The notes under the pieces: model-generated | What the model was told of the DNA's origin: nothing | The model's input: the letters and a program-made list of their open reading frames with translations, nothing else | Databases searched by the model: none | Assembly: GCA_937965785.1 (NCBI GenBank) | Contig: CALCKT010000031.1 | Location: 1 to 26,412 of the forward strand | Length of the DNA: 26,412 nt | DNA from: an uncultured Propionibacteriaceae bacterium | GTDB taxonomy: Bacteria; Actinomycetota; Actinomycetes; Propionibacteriales; Propionibacteriaceae | Reading direction: 5' to 3' | Program-made: the position numbers and the translations under genes | Shown here: positions 1 to 7,722 of the stretch, piece after piece | Numbering within the stretch: position 1 is the stretch's first letter | How the letters are laid out: every line of letters begins with the position of its first letter

Positions 1-1245
1 GCGTCGCAGGTCGGTCAGCAGCTGAAGGCCGGCTTCACCCTTGAGAACAACCGGAAGAACAACGCCGGCACCCCGCGGGGCAGTGGAGTCGTCAAGGCCC
101 CCGACATCGACGCCATTCGTGCCCTGCCCGGGGTGACCGATTACCTCCGTCGCATGTCGGTGACCGCCGACCTGGTGGACGCGAATGCGCTGAAACTCCC
201 CAACTCCCAGCGCGACTACGACGCCCAGAAGGAAAAACTCTTCGGAAACCTGATAACCGGCTATGGGGAGAACAACAGCGAGCTGGACGTGAACTTCCGC
301 TCCGGTGGTCTGAAACTGACCCAAGGACGTCACGTCAATGAATCCGACGTCAACAAGGCGATCATTCACGAGGATCTCGCCAAGGCCAACGGCCTGAAGG
401 TCGGCGACAAACTCAAGTTGAAGGCGAACCCGAACGACGCCGACAACGTGAACAAGTCCACCGAGGAAGTGGAAGTCGAGATCGTCGGGCTGTTCTCCGG
501 GGAAAACGTCAAACCCGCACGGGTACGCGCCGAACTGGTGCAGAACCTCGTCTACACCGATGTGAACACCGCGAAACAACTCGCCAAACACGAGGACGGC
601 AAGGAGATCTACCAGGACGCCACCTTCTTCGTGGAATCCGCCGGCAAACTCGACGAGGTGATGAAGCAGGCCGGTCAGCTGGGGGTGGACTGGAATAACT
701 TCCAGCTCTCCAAGACCAACCAGATCCTCGCGGGGGTCACGGGCACGGTTCAGAGCATCTACAAGCTCGTTGACACGATGGTCGTGGCCACGGTCATCTT
801 CGGTGTGGTGGTGATCTCTTTGGTGCTGTGGCTGTGGGCCAGGGAAAGACGACGCGAGACCGGGATCCTCCTGGCGGTCGGCACCTCGAAACCAGGGATC
901 GTTACCCAACACATCCTGGAGCTGGTGTTGATAGCGATCCCCGCCTTCGGGACGGCGTGGTTCGCGGCCCAGGGTGCGGCCCAGTTCATCGGCAACCAAC
1001 TGGTCTCCCAGGCCGCGAAGTCGACGTCGAAGGAAATGGCCGCGCAACTCGGCAGCAACCTCGGTGCCGACAACGAATCGGCCCTGTCCGGCAAGACCCT
1101 CGACCACGTCCAGGTGATGTTGGATACCGGGCAGTGGCTCCTGGTGTGCGGGATCTCGCTGGCTCTGGTCTGCGTCGCGGTGCTGATCGCATCCATCCCG
1201 ACGCTGCGTGCCAAGCCCAAGGCCCTGCTCACCCAGCTGTCCTGA
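1..1245 (+). CDS. ABC transporter permease, FtsX/MacB type (5' end off window)
   Basis: This is an integral membrane permease of an export-type ABC transporter; the substrate is unknown. The frame is open from base 1, so the first membrane helix and part of the extracellular domain are missing. What remains is a long soluble MacB-like extracellular domain (seen in pieces such as HEDLAKANGLKVGDKL), then three hydrophobic segments near bases 770-840, 905-985 and 1130-1205. After the first of these comes the family motif RRRETGILLAVGTS, which faces the ATPase. The stop at 1243-1245 lies 10 bases before the start of a homologous permease gene, and an ATPase gene follows, so the three form one operon. 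A GTG at 133 is an internal codon, because coding potential continues upstream of it. The family call is solid; a role in drug, peptide or lipid export cannot be chosen from this sequence. Confidence 0.88.
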   Translation, partial: ASQVGQQLKAGFTLENNRKNNAGTPRGSGVVKAPDIDAIRALPGVTDYLRRMSVTADLVDANALKLPNSQRDYDAQKEKLFGNLITGYGENNSELDVNFRSGGLKLTQGRHVNESDVNKAIIHEDLAKANGLKVGDKLKLKANPNDADNVNKSTEEVEVEIVGLFSGENVKPARVRAELVQNLVYTDVNTAKQLAKHEDGKEIYQDATFFVESAGKLDEVMKQAGQLGVDWNNFQLSKTNQILAGVTGTVQSIYKLVDTMVVATVIFGVVVISLVLWLWARERRRETGILLAVGTSKPGIVTQHILELVLIAIPAFGTAWFAAQGAAQFIGNQLVSQAAKSTSKEMAAQLGSNLGADNESALSGKTLDHVQVMLDTGQWLLVCGISLALVCVAVLIASIPTLRAKPKALLTQLS

Positions 1246-1255
1246 GGCGCCTGCG

Positions 1256-2503
1256 ATGTCTTTGTTGTTGAAACGCGCCTGGCTGTCGGTCAGCAGGCGA
1301 ATCGGGAAGAGCGTGGTGCTGCTTCTCATCATGACGGTGATCTTCACCGCCCTGGTGGCGGAGGCCAGCGTCCGCGGCTCCATGCAGGCCCTCCGGGAAA
1401 GCGTCAGCCGTGGGGTACCCGCCGGGTTCGTGGTTCGTCCCGGCGCCGGGGAACTGAGCCTCACCGATGCGCAATCCGTCAGCGGGGTGCAAGGGGTAAC
1501 CGGCCACAACTATGTGCGCGGCCTCACCGCCACGCCATCGGATCTCAAGCTCGTCGAGATGCCCGCCAGTGGGGTGGAACTCTCCGGTGACGTGGTGCCC
1601 GAGGCGGGTGTCACGGGGGTGACCCGCAGCGACCTGATCCAGGGTTTCGCCGCCAAGCAGTACACCCTCGTCGAGGGACGCCACATCGCCGAGGGCGACC
1701 AGAACTCGGCGATCATGCACCAGGAACTGGCGGCGAAGAACGGCCTGAAGGTGGGGGACCGGGTCACGCTGAGCCGTGACGGAAAGTCCGTGACGGTCAC
1801 CATCGTCGGCCTGTTCACCGGGACCAGCGGGAAGGCGTCGCTGCCCTCGGAGATGGCGGAGAACACCTTCTACACCGATCTGGCCTCCAGCGGGGAACTC
1901 GCCGCCGGGCAGGGACTCACCGAGGCCCAGTACCTGGTCGCGAGCGCCGACGAACTGGGCGCGACGATCGCCCGGGCAAAGGGGCTGTCGCTGCCCTGGG
2001 ACACCTTCCAGGTGGAGGACAACGCCAAAACCTTCTCCGGGGTGCTCTCCGGGATCGCCACCGTCGAGGGGTTGCTCAACCTGATGCTGGCGGGGGTGAG
2101 CCTCGCGAGTGTCGCGATCCTGGTGTTCGTGCTGGTGTTCTGGGTGCGGGGCCGGGTCCACGAGATCGGGATCCTGCTGTCGGTCGGCACATCCAAGGGA
2201 AAACTGCTGGCGCAGTTCCTGATCGAGCTGACCTTGATCGCGCTCGCCGCGGGTGGCCTGGCGGCCCTCGCCTCAGATCAGGTCTCCCGCATGCTCGGTG
2301 ACTTCGTCGTCGGGCAGGCCGCGGGGACGGAGGACGGACAGTCCGGTGTGAATGTCCCACCCCCCAGTTTCGCCGCCGCCTCGGCGTTCGACCTCGGACG
2401 CGCCTGGCTGCTCGGCTACGCCGTCGTCCTGGTGTCGGCGGTGGTCGCAATGATCCCGATGCTGCGGCTCAAGCCGAAGCAGATTCTCTCCAAGATGAGT
2501 TAG
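1256..2503 (+). CDS. ABC transporter permease, FtsX/MacB type, second subunit
   Basis: A 415-residue permease paralogous to the gene before it. It has an N-terminal helix (about residues 18-36), a MacB-like extracellular domain (about 40-265), and three C-terminal helices. The FtsX motif HEIGILLSVGTSKGKLL follows the second helix. Both permeases share the phrase NGLKVGD and the same closing pattern (PMLRLKPKQIL here, PTLRAKPKALL upstream), so the pair probably arose by duplication and works as a heterodimer. I chose ATG 1256 because GAGG at 1244-1247 is a well-placed SD; a reading from 1208 would overlap the upstream gene. The stop codon TAG (2501-2503) lies 10 bases before the ATPase start. 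Substrate unknown. Confidence 0.9.
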   Translation: MSLLLKRAWLSVSRRIGKSVVLLLIMTVIFTALVAEASVRGSMQALRESVSRGVPAGFVVRPGAGELSLTDAQSVSGVQGVTGHNYVRGLTATPSDLKLVEMPASGVELSGDVVPEAGVTGVTRSDLIQGFAAKQYTLVEGRHIAEGDQNSAIMHQELAAKNGLKVGDRVTLSRDGKSVTVTIVGLFTGTSGKASLPSEMAENTFYTDLASSGELAAGQGLTEAQYLVASADELGATIARAKGLSLPWDTFQVEDNAKTFSGVLSGIATVEGLLNLMLAGVSLASVAILVFVLVFWVRGRVHEIGILLSVGTSKGKLLAQFLIELTLIALAAGGLAALASDQVSRMLGDFVVGQAAGTEDGQSGVNVPPPSFAAASAFDLGRAWLLGYAVVLVSAVVAMIPMLRLKPKQILSKMS

Positions 2504-2513
2504 GAAATCACAG

Positions 2514-3143
2514 ATGAGTGTTCTTGCGCTGGAAAAGGTCAACTACGCCTACGAAAAGATGGCGCGCAAACTCCTTGAAAATGTCACCATCGAGTTCGAG
2601 GGAGGCAAGTTCTACGCGATTCTCGGTGGTTCCGGGGCGGGCAAGTCGACGCTGCTCGGGTTGCTCGCCGGGCTGGATGTCCCCACCAGCGGGAAGATTC
2701 TCTGCAACGGCAAGGACATTTCCGAAGAAGGACTCCCCAAACACCGCAAACGTAACGTGTCGCTGGTGTTCCAGAACTATAATCTGATCGACTACCTGAC
2801 TCCCCTGGAGAACCTTCGCCTGGTGAATCACCGAGCGGACGCCGGGGTGCTGGAGAAGATGGGACTGGAGAAGGAGGAGATCAACCGCAACGTCATGAAA
2901 CTCTCGGGTGGCCAGCAGCAGCGGGTCGCGATCGGCCGGGCCCTGGTCTCCGACGCCCCCGTGATTCTCGCCGACGAACCGACCGGCAACCTCGACGAGG
3001 ACACCGCCAGCGACATCATCGACATTCTCAAGACCGCCGCACACGACAAGGGCAAGTGCGTCATCGTCGTGACGCACAGCAAACAGGTGGCCAAGGCCGC
3101 CGACATCGTCCTGCGGCTGAGGAACCGGAAACTCGTGGCCTGA
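2514..3143 (+). CDS. ABC transporter ATP-binding protein (MacB/LolD-like)
   Basis: A cytoplasmic 209-residue ATPase that powers the two permeases encoded just upstream. All nucleotide-binding motifs are present in order: Walker A GGSGAGKS (residues 38-45), Q-loop Gln (87), signature LSGGQ (130-134), Walker B VILADEP (150-156) with catalytic Glu 155, D-loop NLDE (159-162) and H-loop His 188. The length and the ADEPTGNLD phrase are typical of the MacB/LolD/FtsE class that pairs with FtsX-type permeases. SD AGGAAA at 2502-2507 overlaps the upstream stop codon, which suggests translational coupling. It is the last gene of the operon; a GC-rich hairpin at 3274-3306 follows. The ATPase call is firm and the transported molecule is unknown. 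Confidence 0.93.
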   Translation: MSVLALEKVNYAYEKMARKLLENVTIEFEGGKFYAILGGSGAGKSTLLGLLAGLDVPTSGKILCNGKDISEEGLPKHRKRNVSLVFQNYNLIDYLTPLENLRLVNHRADAGVLEKMGLEKEEINRNVMKLSGGQQQRVAIGRALVSDAPVILADEPTGNLDEDTASDIIDILKTAAHDKGKCVIVVTHSKQVAKAADIVLRLRNRKLVA

Positions 3144-3273
3144 CAGTGGGATTCGCGAATGGCTCTCGGCATTGTCCGACCGCGGAACCTTCCCACATCC
3201 TCGGTTCTGGCACCGTTGTGCAGGACCGCGAGTCGGGGAACTCCACCGATGTACTTGGAGCCCCATCCGGAAG

Positions 3274-3306
3274 CGGCCGGGATTCGATCTGCCCGGATCC
3301 CGGCCG
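3274..3306. terminator. GC-rich hairpin after the ABC operon
   Basis: CGGCCGGGAT at 3274-3283 and ATCCCGGCCG at 3297-3306 form a perfect 10-bp stem with a 13-base loop, followed by the T-rich stretch TCTCATTTCC. It lies 131 bases after the ATPase stop, so it is a plausible but distant terminator. Confidence 0.45.
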
Positions 3307-3312
3307 TCTCAT

Positions 3313-3440
3313 TTCCTCGCGTTTCCTCGAGACCTGTTGAAGGGACAGCGGGGTCACGGCCCCGGAGATCACCTTCGCCGCCCCCCTTCGCGCCCAGCAC
3401 CAGTTCCTGGGCCCGGGGGTCGTTGAACACCAGGACCCCA
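3313..3440 (-). pseudogene. Possible decayed coding fragment with a C-run frameshift
   Basis: On the minus strand one frame reads GGVLVFNDPRAQELVLGAKG and a second continues as AAKVISGAVTPLSLQQVSRK, with the switch at a run of six C (plus strand, about 3378-3383). Removing one base would join them into one ordinary-looking stretch of about 45 residues. There is no start signal or recognised domain, and on its upstream side the fragment runs straight into repeat DNA. It may be the remnant of a gene broken by repeat insertion. I do not recognise the family, and chance coding appearance in GC-rich DNA is a real alternative. Confidence 0.22.
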
Positions 3441-3528
3441 CCGGGCCACTGCGTCCGTGCCCCTTCCCGTACACGACTCGCGGAAGCTAGTCGTGAGAAT
3501 CAGCCGGCCGGGCCACCGCGCCTGCGCT

Positions 3529-3620
3529 CCTTCCCGTACACGACTCGCGGAGGCTCGACGGTTCAACGTCGCCACACTACGTTGAACCGTTCTCCGCCCG
3601 CGTTTCGTGCACAAAGGGGA
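3529..3620. repeat. R1 nested palindromic repeat, copy 1
   Basis: The inner inverted repeat is CGGTTCAACGT (3559-3569) against ACGTTGAACCG (3579-3589), a perfect 11-bp stem with a 9-base loop. An outer pair, GTACACGA (3536-3543) against TCGTGCAC (3605-3612), has one mismatch. The same block recurs near 4909 and 8942. Confidence 0.8.
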
Positions 3621-3659
3621 GGGGGCGGGTTCGGAGTTGGGGAGGGGCGGGTCTTGTCG

Positions 3660-3710
3660 AAGCTGGTTGGGTCGGGTTGCGACGAAGGAGCGGCTCGTGT
3701 CGAAGCCACC
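3660..3710. repeat. R2 REP-like repeat unit (single)
   Basis: The unit starts AAGCTGGTTGGG and ends GTGTCGAAGCCACC, with the GCGACGAAGGAGCGGC core found in other copies. It sits 16 bases beyond the stop codon of the minus-strand kinase gene. Confidence 0.8.
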
Positions 3711-3726
3711 TCACGGATGCCCTCTC

Positions 3727-4581
3727 TCAGGCGGCGAGTCGTCGCAGCGTCGACAGCACGGAGGCGCCGTAGCCGCCGCCGAACAGGATGGCGTGCACCA
3801 GCAGCGGGGTCAGTTGGTGCCAGGCAATCCGTGCCTGCCAGCCGTCGGCCAGCGGGTGGGTCTCGTCGTAGGAGGCGAACGCCTCCGCCCCGAAACCACC
3901 GAACAGCGCCATCATCGCCAGGTCGAACTCGCGATGTGCGTAGTGCGCGGCAGGGTCGATGAGCCAGTTGGCACCTGCGACATCCACCAGGCGGTTGCCC
4001 GCCCAGAGGTCGCCGTGGACCAGCGACGGGGGTTCGGGTGGGCCGCACAACTCGTCGACGCGGGAGGAGAGGACATCGAGCAGTCGCAGGGCCTCGGCCG
4101 AAACCCGTTTCTCCGCGACGGCCCGCCGGGTCAGCGGCAGCACCCGGCGTTCCAGGTAGAACTCGGACCACGACGACGCCGGGGTCAGGTCCACCTCTAC
4201 GGAACCCAGATATCCCGACGTGTCGCCGTCGAGACCGCCGAAATGGGGCGCGGGCAGGCTGTGCAACCAGGCCAGACCGACACCCAGCGCCGATTCGGTG
4301 TCGGGACCACGACCACCCTCGTCGATCCATTCGAGCACCAACCCGCGGGGTGAGGCGGCCAGCACCTCGGGAACCCGCAGCTCCGGCGGTGCGGCCTCCC
4401 GCAGAGCCCGCAGACCGCGTGCCTCGCGTTCGAACAGCATCCGGGTGGGGGAGGGATGTGTCTTCAGGAACACCGGCCCGGAGGGGGTGTCGATTCGGTA
4501 GGCCCGTGCAATGTCCCCGCCATGGACCGGGGTGACCCGGATCACGTCGAGGTCTGCGATCAGCTCTTCGGGTAGTGACAT
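3727..4581 (-). CDS. Fructosamine kinase / aminoglycoside phosphotransferase-fold protein
   Basis: A 284-residue cytoplasmic small-molecule kinase; the length matches bacterial fructosamine kinase-family proteins. An N-lobe ATP lysine is likely Lys40 (VFLKTHP). The catalytic loop is HGDLWAGN at 189-196, the signature that separates fructosamine kinase-like proteins from most aminoglycoside kinases, and the metal-binding segment is IDPA (208-211). Family members phosphorylate sugar-amine adducts on proteins or free amines so that the adducts break down; the true substrate here is not shown. The gene stands alone. Its 3' side faces the ABC operon across repeats and its 5' side faces a divergent symporter gene across a 592-base repeat-filled gap. 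The ATG at 4581 gives the natural family N-terminus. Confidence 0.85.
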   Translation of the reverse strand: MSLPEELIADLDVIRVTPVHGGDIARAYRIDTPSGPVFLKTHPSPTRMLFEREARGLRALREAAPPELRVPEVLAASPRGLVLEWIDEGGRGPDTESALGVGLAWLHSLPAPHFGGLDGDTSGYLGSVEVDLTPASSWSEFYLERRVLPLTRRAVAEKRVSAEALRLLDVLSSRVDELCGPPEPPSLVHGDLWAGNRLVDVAGANWLIDPAAHYAHREFDLAMMALFGGFGAEAFASYDETHPLADGWQARIAWHQLTPLLVHAILFGGGYGASVLSTLRRLAA

Positions 4582-4645
4582 GCCCCCAAACTACCGGCGC
4601 AGATCCGTGAGGCCCGGGGAGAGCCGGTTGGTCTTTGGAATGGCC

Positions 4646-4858
4646 AAGCTGGTTGAGCCGGGCTGCGACGGAGGAGCGGCCCGTGTCGAAACCACCCGGT
4701 GCCCGGTAGTCAGAACCTGGCAACAAGTTTTCGGACATGCGCGAGATGGTTTCGACGAGGCCAGCTCGCAGAGCGAGCAGGCCGGCTCAACCAACTTTCC
4801 TCTATCCAAGCCGGTTGGGCCGGGCTGCGACGGAGGAGCGGCCCGTGTCGAAACCATC
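4646..4858. repeat. R2 REP-like repeats, three units
   Basis: The units are 4646-4696 (plus orientation), 4748-4797 (inverted, GGTTTCGAC to CTCAACCAACTT) and 4808-4858 (plus). The first and third share the core GGGCTGCGACGGAGGAGCGG. The inverted unit has a different, self-complementary core (GCTCGCAGAGCGAGC). Confidence 0.82.
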
Positions 4859-4908
4859 CGGTGCCCGGCAGGTGGACCCGACCGTGAAGCTGTAGCGATT
4901 CACGTCCT

Positions 4909-4990
4909 TTCCCGTGCATGAATCGCGGAGGTTCGACGGTTCAACGTCGCCACCCGACGTCGAACCGTTTCTCTTCAGTGTTTCGTGAAC
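4909..4990. repeat. R1 nested palindromic repeat, copy 2
   Basis: The inner arms are CGGTTCAACGT (4937-4947) and ACGTCGAACCG (4957-4967), with one mismatch. The right arm also pairs perfectly with the neighbouring GGTTCGACG (4930-4938), so the hairpin can shift register. Flanks match copies 1 and 3 (CGCGGAGG before, GTTTCGTG after). Confidence 0.78.
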
Positions 4991-5017
4991 AGGGAGAGTG
5001 GTGTCTTCTTCAAGTTC

Positions 5018-5068
5018 AAGCTGGTTGAGCCGGGCTGCGAGGAACGAGCGGCCCGTGTCGAAACCACC
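5018..5068. repeat. R2 REP-like repeat unit (single)
   Basis: The unit runs from AAGCTGGTTGAGCC to GTGTCGAAACCACC and follows R1 copy 2 by about 28 bases, in the same order as at copy 1. It lies about 105 bases upstream of the symporter start. Confidence 0.8.
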
Positions 5069-5173
5069 CGGTGGTTGACAAGCAGACCCGGCCACGAGTC
5101 CTTGGGGATCCGACGCGATGTTCCCACTCGCCCCTTCTCTTGGTGGTTGGCGTGCAAGGATGGGGGCATCATC

Positions 5174-6172
5174 ATGACAGCGCACGAACTCAACCGCCGG
5201 TTCTCGGCCCTCATGCCCTTCGTCGTCCCGTTGGCGATCGTCGTGGCGGTGCTCTTTCCCGGGCAGTTCGGGGTCCTGTTGCCCGCCATCGCGCCGGTTT
5301 TCTTCGTCATCGTCTTCGCCGGTTCCTCGACCCTACGGGCCAGGAGTATCGCCGAGACGTTGCGTCATCCACTGCCGTTGCTCCTGATTCTTGGGATCCT
5401 TCACGTCGTGATGCCCGTCGTCGCGTGGGCGGTGGCCCGGCTGGGGTTCGCGGGTAGTCCCGACATCGCCGCGGGAATGGTCCTGGAGTTCCTGGTCCCG
5501 ACGGCGAGCGCGGGGTTTGCGTGGATAGCGATCTGTGGGGGTGATCTGACGCTCGGGCTTGTCGCCGTGTTCGTGGATGCGGTGCTGACCCCGGTCCTGC
5601 TTCCCTTCGGGGTGGAGTTCCTGACCGGGGCTCACGTCTCCGTGGACTCCGTTGAGCTGATGCGCAGCATGGTGGTGATGGTGCTGGCGCCGTCGGTGTT
5701 GGCCGTCGTCTTCAACGAGGCGACGGGTGGCAGGGTGAGCGGCAGGCTCATTCCTTGGTTGCAGATGGTGGTGAAGTTCGGGATCGTCGTGGTGATCCTG
5801 GCGTCCTCGACGCGCATCGCGCCGATCGTGCGTACCCTCGACCCGATGCTCCTGGTGATCACGGGCGTCATGTTCCTGATCTCCCTGACCGGTTACGGGT
5901 TCGGCTGGTTGGCGGCGCGCCTGACGGGGCAGGGCCGGGCGGTCACGGTGGCGATGATCTATGGGTCGGGGATGCGCAACATCAACGCCGGTGCGGTGAT
6001 CGCTGCGGCCTTCTTCCCTGCGGCGACGATGTTTCCCGTCATCATCTCCACCCTGTTCCAGCAGGTCACGGCGGCGCTGATCTCCTTGGCGATCCAGCGG
6101 CGCCTGCCCGAGACCAAACCGGGACAGCGACTGAGAAATCGTGGGCGATCATCCTCGCCGACGCGTTTGTGA
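5174..6172 (+). CDS. Bile acid:sodium symporter family membrane protein
   Basis: A 332-residue, almost wholly hydrophobic protein with roughly nine or ten predicted helices, resembling the BASS (SBF-like) family. It probably imports or exports an organic acid with sodium across the cytoplasmic membrane. Family-like features include a broken helix near VLEFLVPTASAGFAWIA and the GSGMRNINAGAVIAAAFF segment in the second half, which matches the small-residue crossover region of BASS proteins. I chose ATG 5174 because it gives a short charged N-terminus (MTAHELNRR) before the first helix, with GGGGG/AAGGA upstream. An in-frame extension to 4985 would translate an R2 repeat and is unlikely. Bacterial BASS proteins carry keto acids, pantothenate and other acids, so bile acid is only a family name here. 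Confidence 0.8.
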   Translation: MTAHELNRRFSALMPFVVPLAIVVAVLFPGQFGVLLPAIAPVFFVIVFAGSSTLRARSIAETLRHPLPLLLILGILHVVMPVVAWAVARLGFAGSPDIAAGMVLEFLVPTASAGFAWIAICGGDLTLGLVAVFVDAVLTPVLLPFGVEFLTGAHVSVDSVELMRSMVVMVLAPSVLAVVFNEATGGRVSGRLIPWLQMVVKFGIVVVILASSTRIAPIVRTLDPMLLVITGVMFLISLTGYGFGWLAARLTGQGRAVTVAMIYGSGMRNINAGAVIAAAFFPAATMFPVIISTLFQQVTAALISLAIQRRLPETKPGQRLRNRGRSSSPTRL

Positions 6173-6211
6173 AACCTCTGGGTTCATCCGGATCGTCCGA
6201 GGAAAACGTAT

Positions 6212-6223
6212 TAACTAAAGTTA
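6212..6223. promoter_or_regulatory. Palindromic site upstream of the MFS promoter
   Basis: TAACTAAAGTTA is a perfect palindrome (TAACT, AA centre, AGTTA) that ends 4 bases before the -35 box at 6228. It is AT-rich in a GC-rich setting, so it is a candidate activator or repressor site. The binding protein is unknown. Confidence 0.5.
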
Positions 6224-6227
6224 GGGA

Positions 6228-6256
6228 TTGACGTCCATGGGGACTCAACGTAACCT
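6228..6256 (+). promoter_or_regulatory. Promoter of the leader peptide / MFS unit
   Basis: TTGACG (6228-6233) and TAACCT (6251-6256) are separated by exactly 17 bases. This is a near-consensus housekeeping sigma promoter, predicted to start near 6263 and give about 55 bases before the leader peptide. CTGATC/GATCAG (6255-6271) and CAGCT/AGCTG (6278-6292) form small hairpins at the 5' end of the RNA. Confidence 0.7.
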
Positions 6257-6318
6257 GATCTCTTGGATCAGCCGTTTCAGCTAGGGGAGCTGAGGGCTGC
6301 TCGAGGAAGAGGCGCGAC

Positions 6319-6345
6319 ATGGTGGTCATCATCATTATCTTGTGA
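6319..6345 (+). CDS. Leader peptide MVVIIIIL (attenuation uORF)
   Basis: An eight-codon ORF: ATG GTG GTC ATC ATC ATT ATC TTG, then TGA. GAGGAAGAGG at 6303-6312 is a near-perfect SD ending 6 bases before the ATG. The stop is 8 bases before the left arm of the terminator hairpin. It sits between a consensus promoter and an MFS exporter-like gene. The form matches known leader peptides of erm, ABC-F and mef resistance genes, where a stalled ribosome changes RNA folding and lets transcription continue. The run of Val and Ile would equally fit sensing of branched-chain amino-acid supply. The ORF and SD are seen directly; the role is inferred. Confidence 0.65.
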   Translation: MVVIIIIL

Positions 6346-6353
6346 TTTTCGTT

Positions 6354-6398
6354 GATCGTGGGGTGGTCGGAGATCGAACGCCCCACGATCCCGTTTTG
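6354..6398 (+). terminator. Intrinsic terminator / attenuator before the MFS gene
   Basis: GATCGTGGGG (6354-6363) pairs perfectly with CCCCACGATC (6381-6390) around a 17-base loop, followed by CCGTTTTG. A competing hairpin, CGTTGATC (6350-6357) with GATCGAACG (6372-6380, one bulge), uses the foot of the left arm and would block the terminator. Two exclusive folds located between promoter and gene support attenuation. Confidence 0.65.
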
Positions 6399-6429
6399 CG
6401 GTCAAAGAAGCATTGTGTTGGAGGTAGGA

Positions 6430-7722
6430 GTGATCGTGAATAACTCAACATCGGCTCATGGGAAAATGCCGAGTTATTCCCTGTGGAGCGACGCGAGTTA
6501 TCGCTGGTGGTTCACGGCTGATACAAGTGGGGCCTTCTCCAAGAACATTGCATTGTTTGCCCTTCCGCTCATTACTCTCGGTGTGACGGGGTCGGAGGGA
6601 TTGGCTGGTTCCTTTTCGGCAATCTTGATAGCATTGCAAACCATATTCGGGATTGCTGGAGGTGTGATTCAAGATCGGTATGACCGCCGGTTCTTGATGG
6701 TGATAAATGGATTTATCTCAGCAACGATTTTGACTGCAGCTTGGATGTTCGATCTGGCCATCGGCTTAAATTTGGTGGCTTTGACGGTGATCGCCTTGAT
6801 GCTTGGGCTTCAGGCGGGTCTGCTTGACGGAACCTCCAATGCGATGTTGCGGGGGTTGGTGCCCGACGAGGTCCTGCCTCGAGCAATGACCAACAATTCT
6901 GCTCGAGACTCGGCGGTGCACTTGGCCAGTGGACCGACGGCAGGGATTTTAATGACATTGAACAGAGTTTTCCCTCTCCTTGCTGGTGCCGTCTTGAGTA
7001 TCTTGGGGGCAGTGACAGCGTCCAGAATTAAAAATTACTGGAAACGAGGTGAAGCCGGTGATGCTTCTGAGCGCCCGGGGTGGCGTGATTGCCTCGGCGG
7101 TTTGAAGTGGATTCTGCGGTATCCCTTCCAGCGCAGGGTGATGTTGATTGCAGTTGTCTCAGCGGGAGCGGGAAATTGTTTTCTATTTTTGACGGTGCTG
7201 AAGATTTCGAACGCAGGATCACAGACCCTTACGGCTGGGCTCGTCAATGCGGCAGCGGCGTTGGGCATGCTTATCGGTGCCGTCTCGGCATCTTGGGTGA
7301 TCGGTCGCGTTCCTTCTGGGTGTATCGTGATTACTATGGTGGCAGTAATGGCGTCCGGGTTTATGGTTGCTGCTCTGGCTCCTGATATCTGGATTCAAGC
7401 AGCGGCGGTTGCTGTCGCGCTGGTCCCGCTGCCGGCCGGTGGTGCTGTCTTGACAAGTTTCTTCAACGTGCTCGTGGGTAAAGACAAGCTGGGGCGAGTC
7501 ACGGCTGCACAACAATTGCTAAATTTCGGGTTTCTCTCGATGCTGACATTGATCGCAGGATGGGCAATGCAGCATTGGGGATATCAGGCCGTGACAGTGT
7601 CTTTGGCTGCTCTTATGCTTCTTGGAATGATCACTGCGCTGTTCACGGGCGCTCTACGTACCATGCCTACCCCGGCCCGCTGGGGAGAGCACATTTCTCA
7701 ATGGGAACTGACAGTTTTTTGA
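6430..7722 (+). CDS. MFS efflux transporter (Mef/EntS-like MFS_3 family)
   Basis: A 430-residue twelve-helix-type major facilitator. Motif A between helices 2 and 3 is GVIQDRYDRR, the form found in the macrolide efflux (Mef) and EntS-like branch. The helix 4-5 region holds GTSNAMLRGLVPDEVLPRA, also typical of that branch. It likely exports a drug or another small hydrophobic compound by proton antiport; the substrate is not shown. Two GTG codons could be the start, 6430 (SD GGAGG 6420-6424) or 6436 (SD AGGAG 6426-6430), each with a 5-base gap. A longer reading from 6352 would start inside the attenuator and is rejected. The gene is visibly richer in A and T than its neighbours (AAT, ATT, TTG codons frequent), suggesting recent transfer. 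Confidence 0.82.
   Translation: MIVNNSTSAHGKMPSYSLWSDASYRWWFTADTSGAFSKNIALFALPLITLGVTGSEGLAGSFSAILIALQTIFGIAGGVIQDRYDRRFLMVINGFISATILTAAWMFDLAIGLNLVALTVIALMLGLQAGLLDGTSNAMLRGLVPDEVLPRAMTNNSARDSAVHLASGPTAGILMTLNRVFPLLAGAVLSILGAVTASRIKNYWKRGEAGDASERPGWRDCLGGLKWILRYPFQRRVMLIAVVSAGAGNCFLFLTVLKISNAGSQTLTAGLVNAAAALGMLIGAVSASWVIGRVPSGCIVITMVAVMASGFMVAALAPDIWIQAAAVAVALVPLPAGGAVLTSFFNVLVGKDKLGRVTAAQQLLNFGFLSMLTLIAGWAMQHWGYQAVTVSLAALMLLGMITALFTGALRTMPTPARWGEHISQWELTVF

Larger units (their letters stand above)
3144..3726. other. Repeat-rich intergenic region, ABC operon to kinase gene
   Basis: This 583-base stretch lies between convergent genes and holds no convincing gene. It contains the hairpin at 3274-3306, the possible decayed fragment at 3313-3440, a partial duplication of the R1 left flank (CCCGTACACGACTCGCGGA occurs near 3470 and again near 3533), one full R1 palindrome (3529-3620) and one R2 unit (3660-3710). 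Confidence 0.7.
4582..5173. other. Repeat-filled divergent intergenic region
   Basis: These 592 bases lie between the divergent kinase and symporter genes. Nearly all of it is repeat DNA: four R2 units (4646-4696, 4748-4797, 4808-4858, 5018-5068) and one R1 copy (4909-4990). Apparent open frames through it are translated repeats. I saw no clear promoter for either gene. Confidence 0.75.

Noticed and set aside
4985..5173. N-terminal extension of the symporter ORF through the repeat region
   Set aside because: It translates an R2 repeat and lacks an SD; ATG 5174 gives a normal N-terminus before the first helix.
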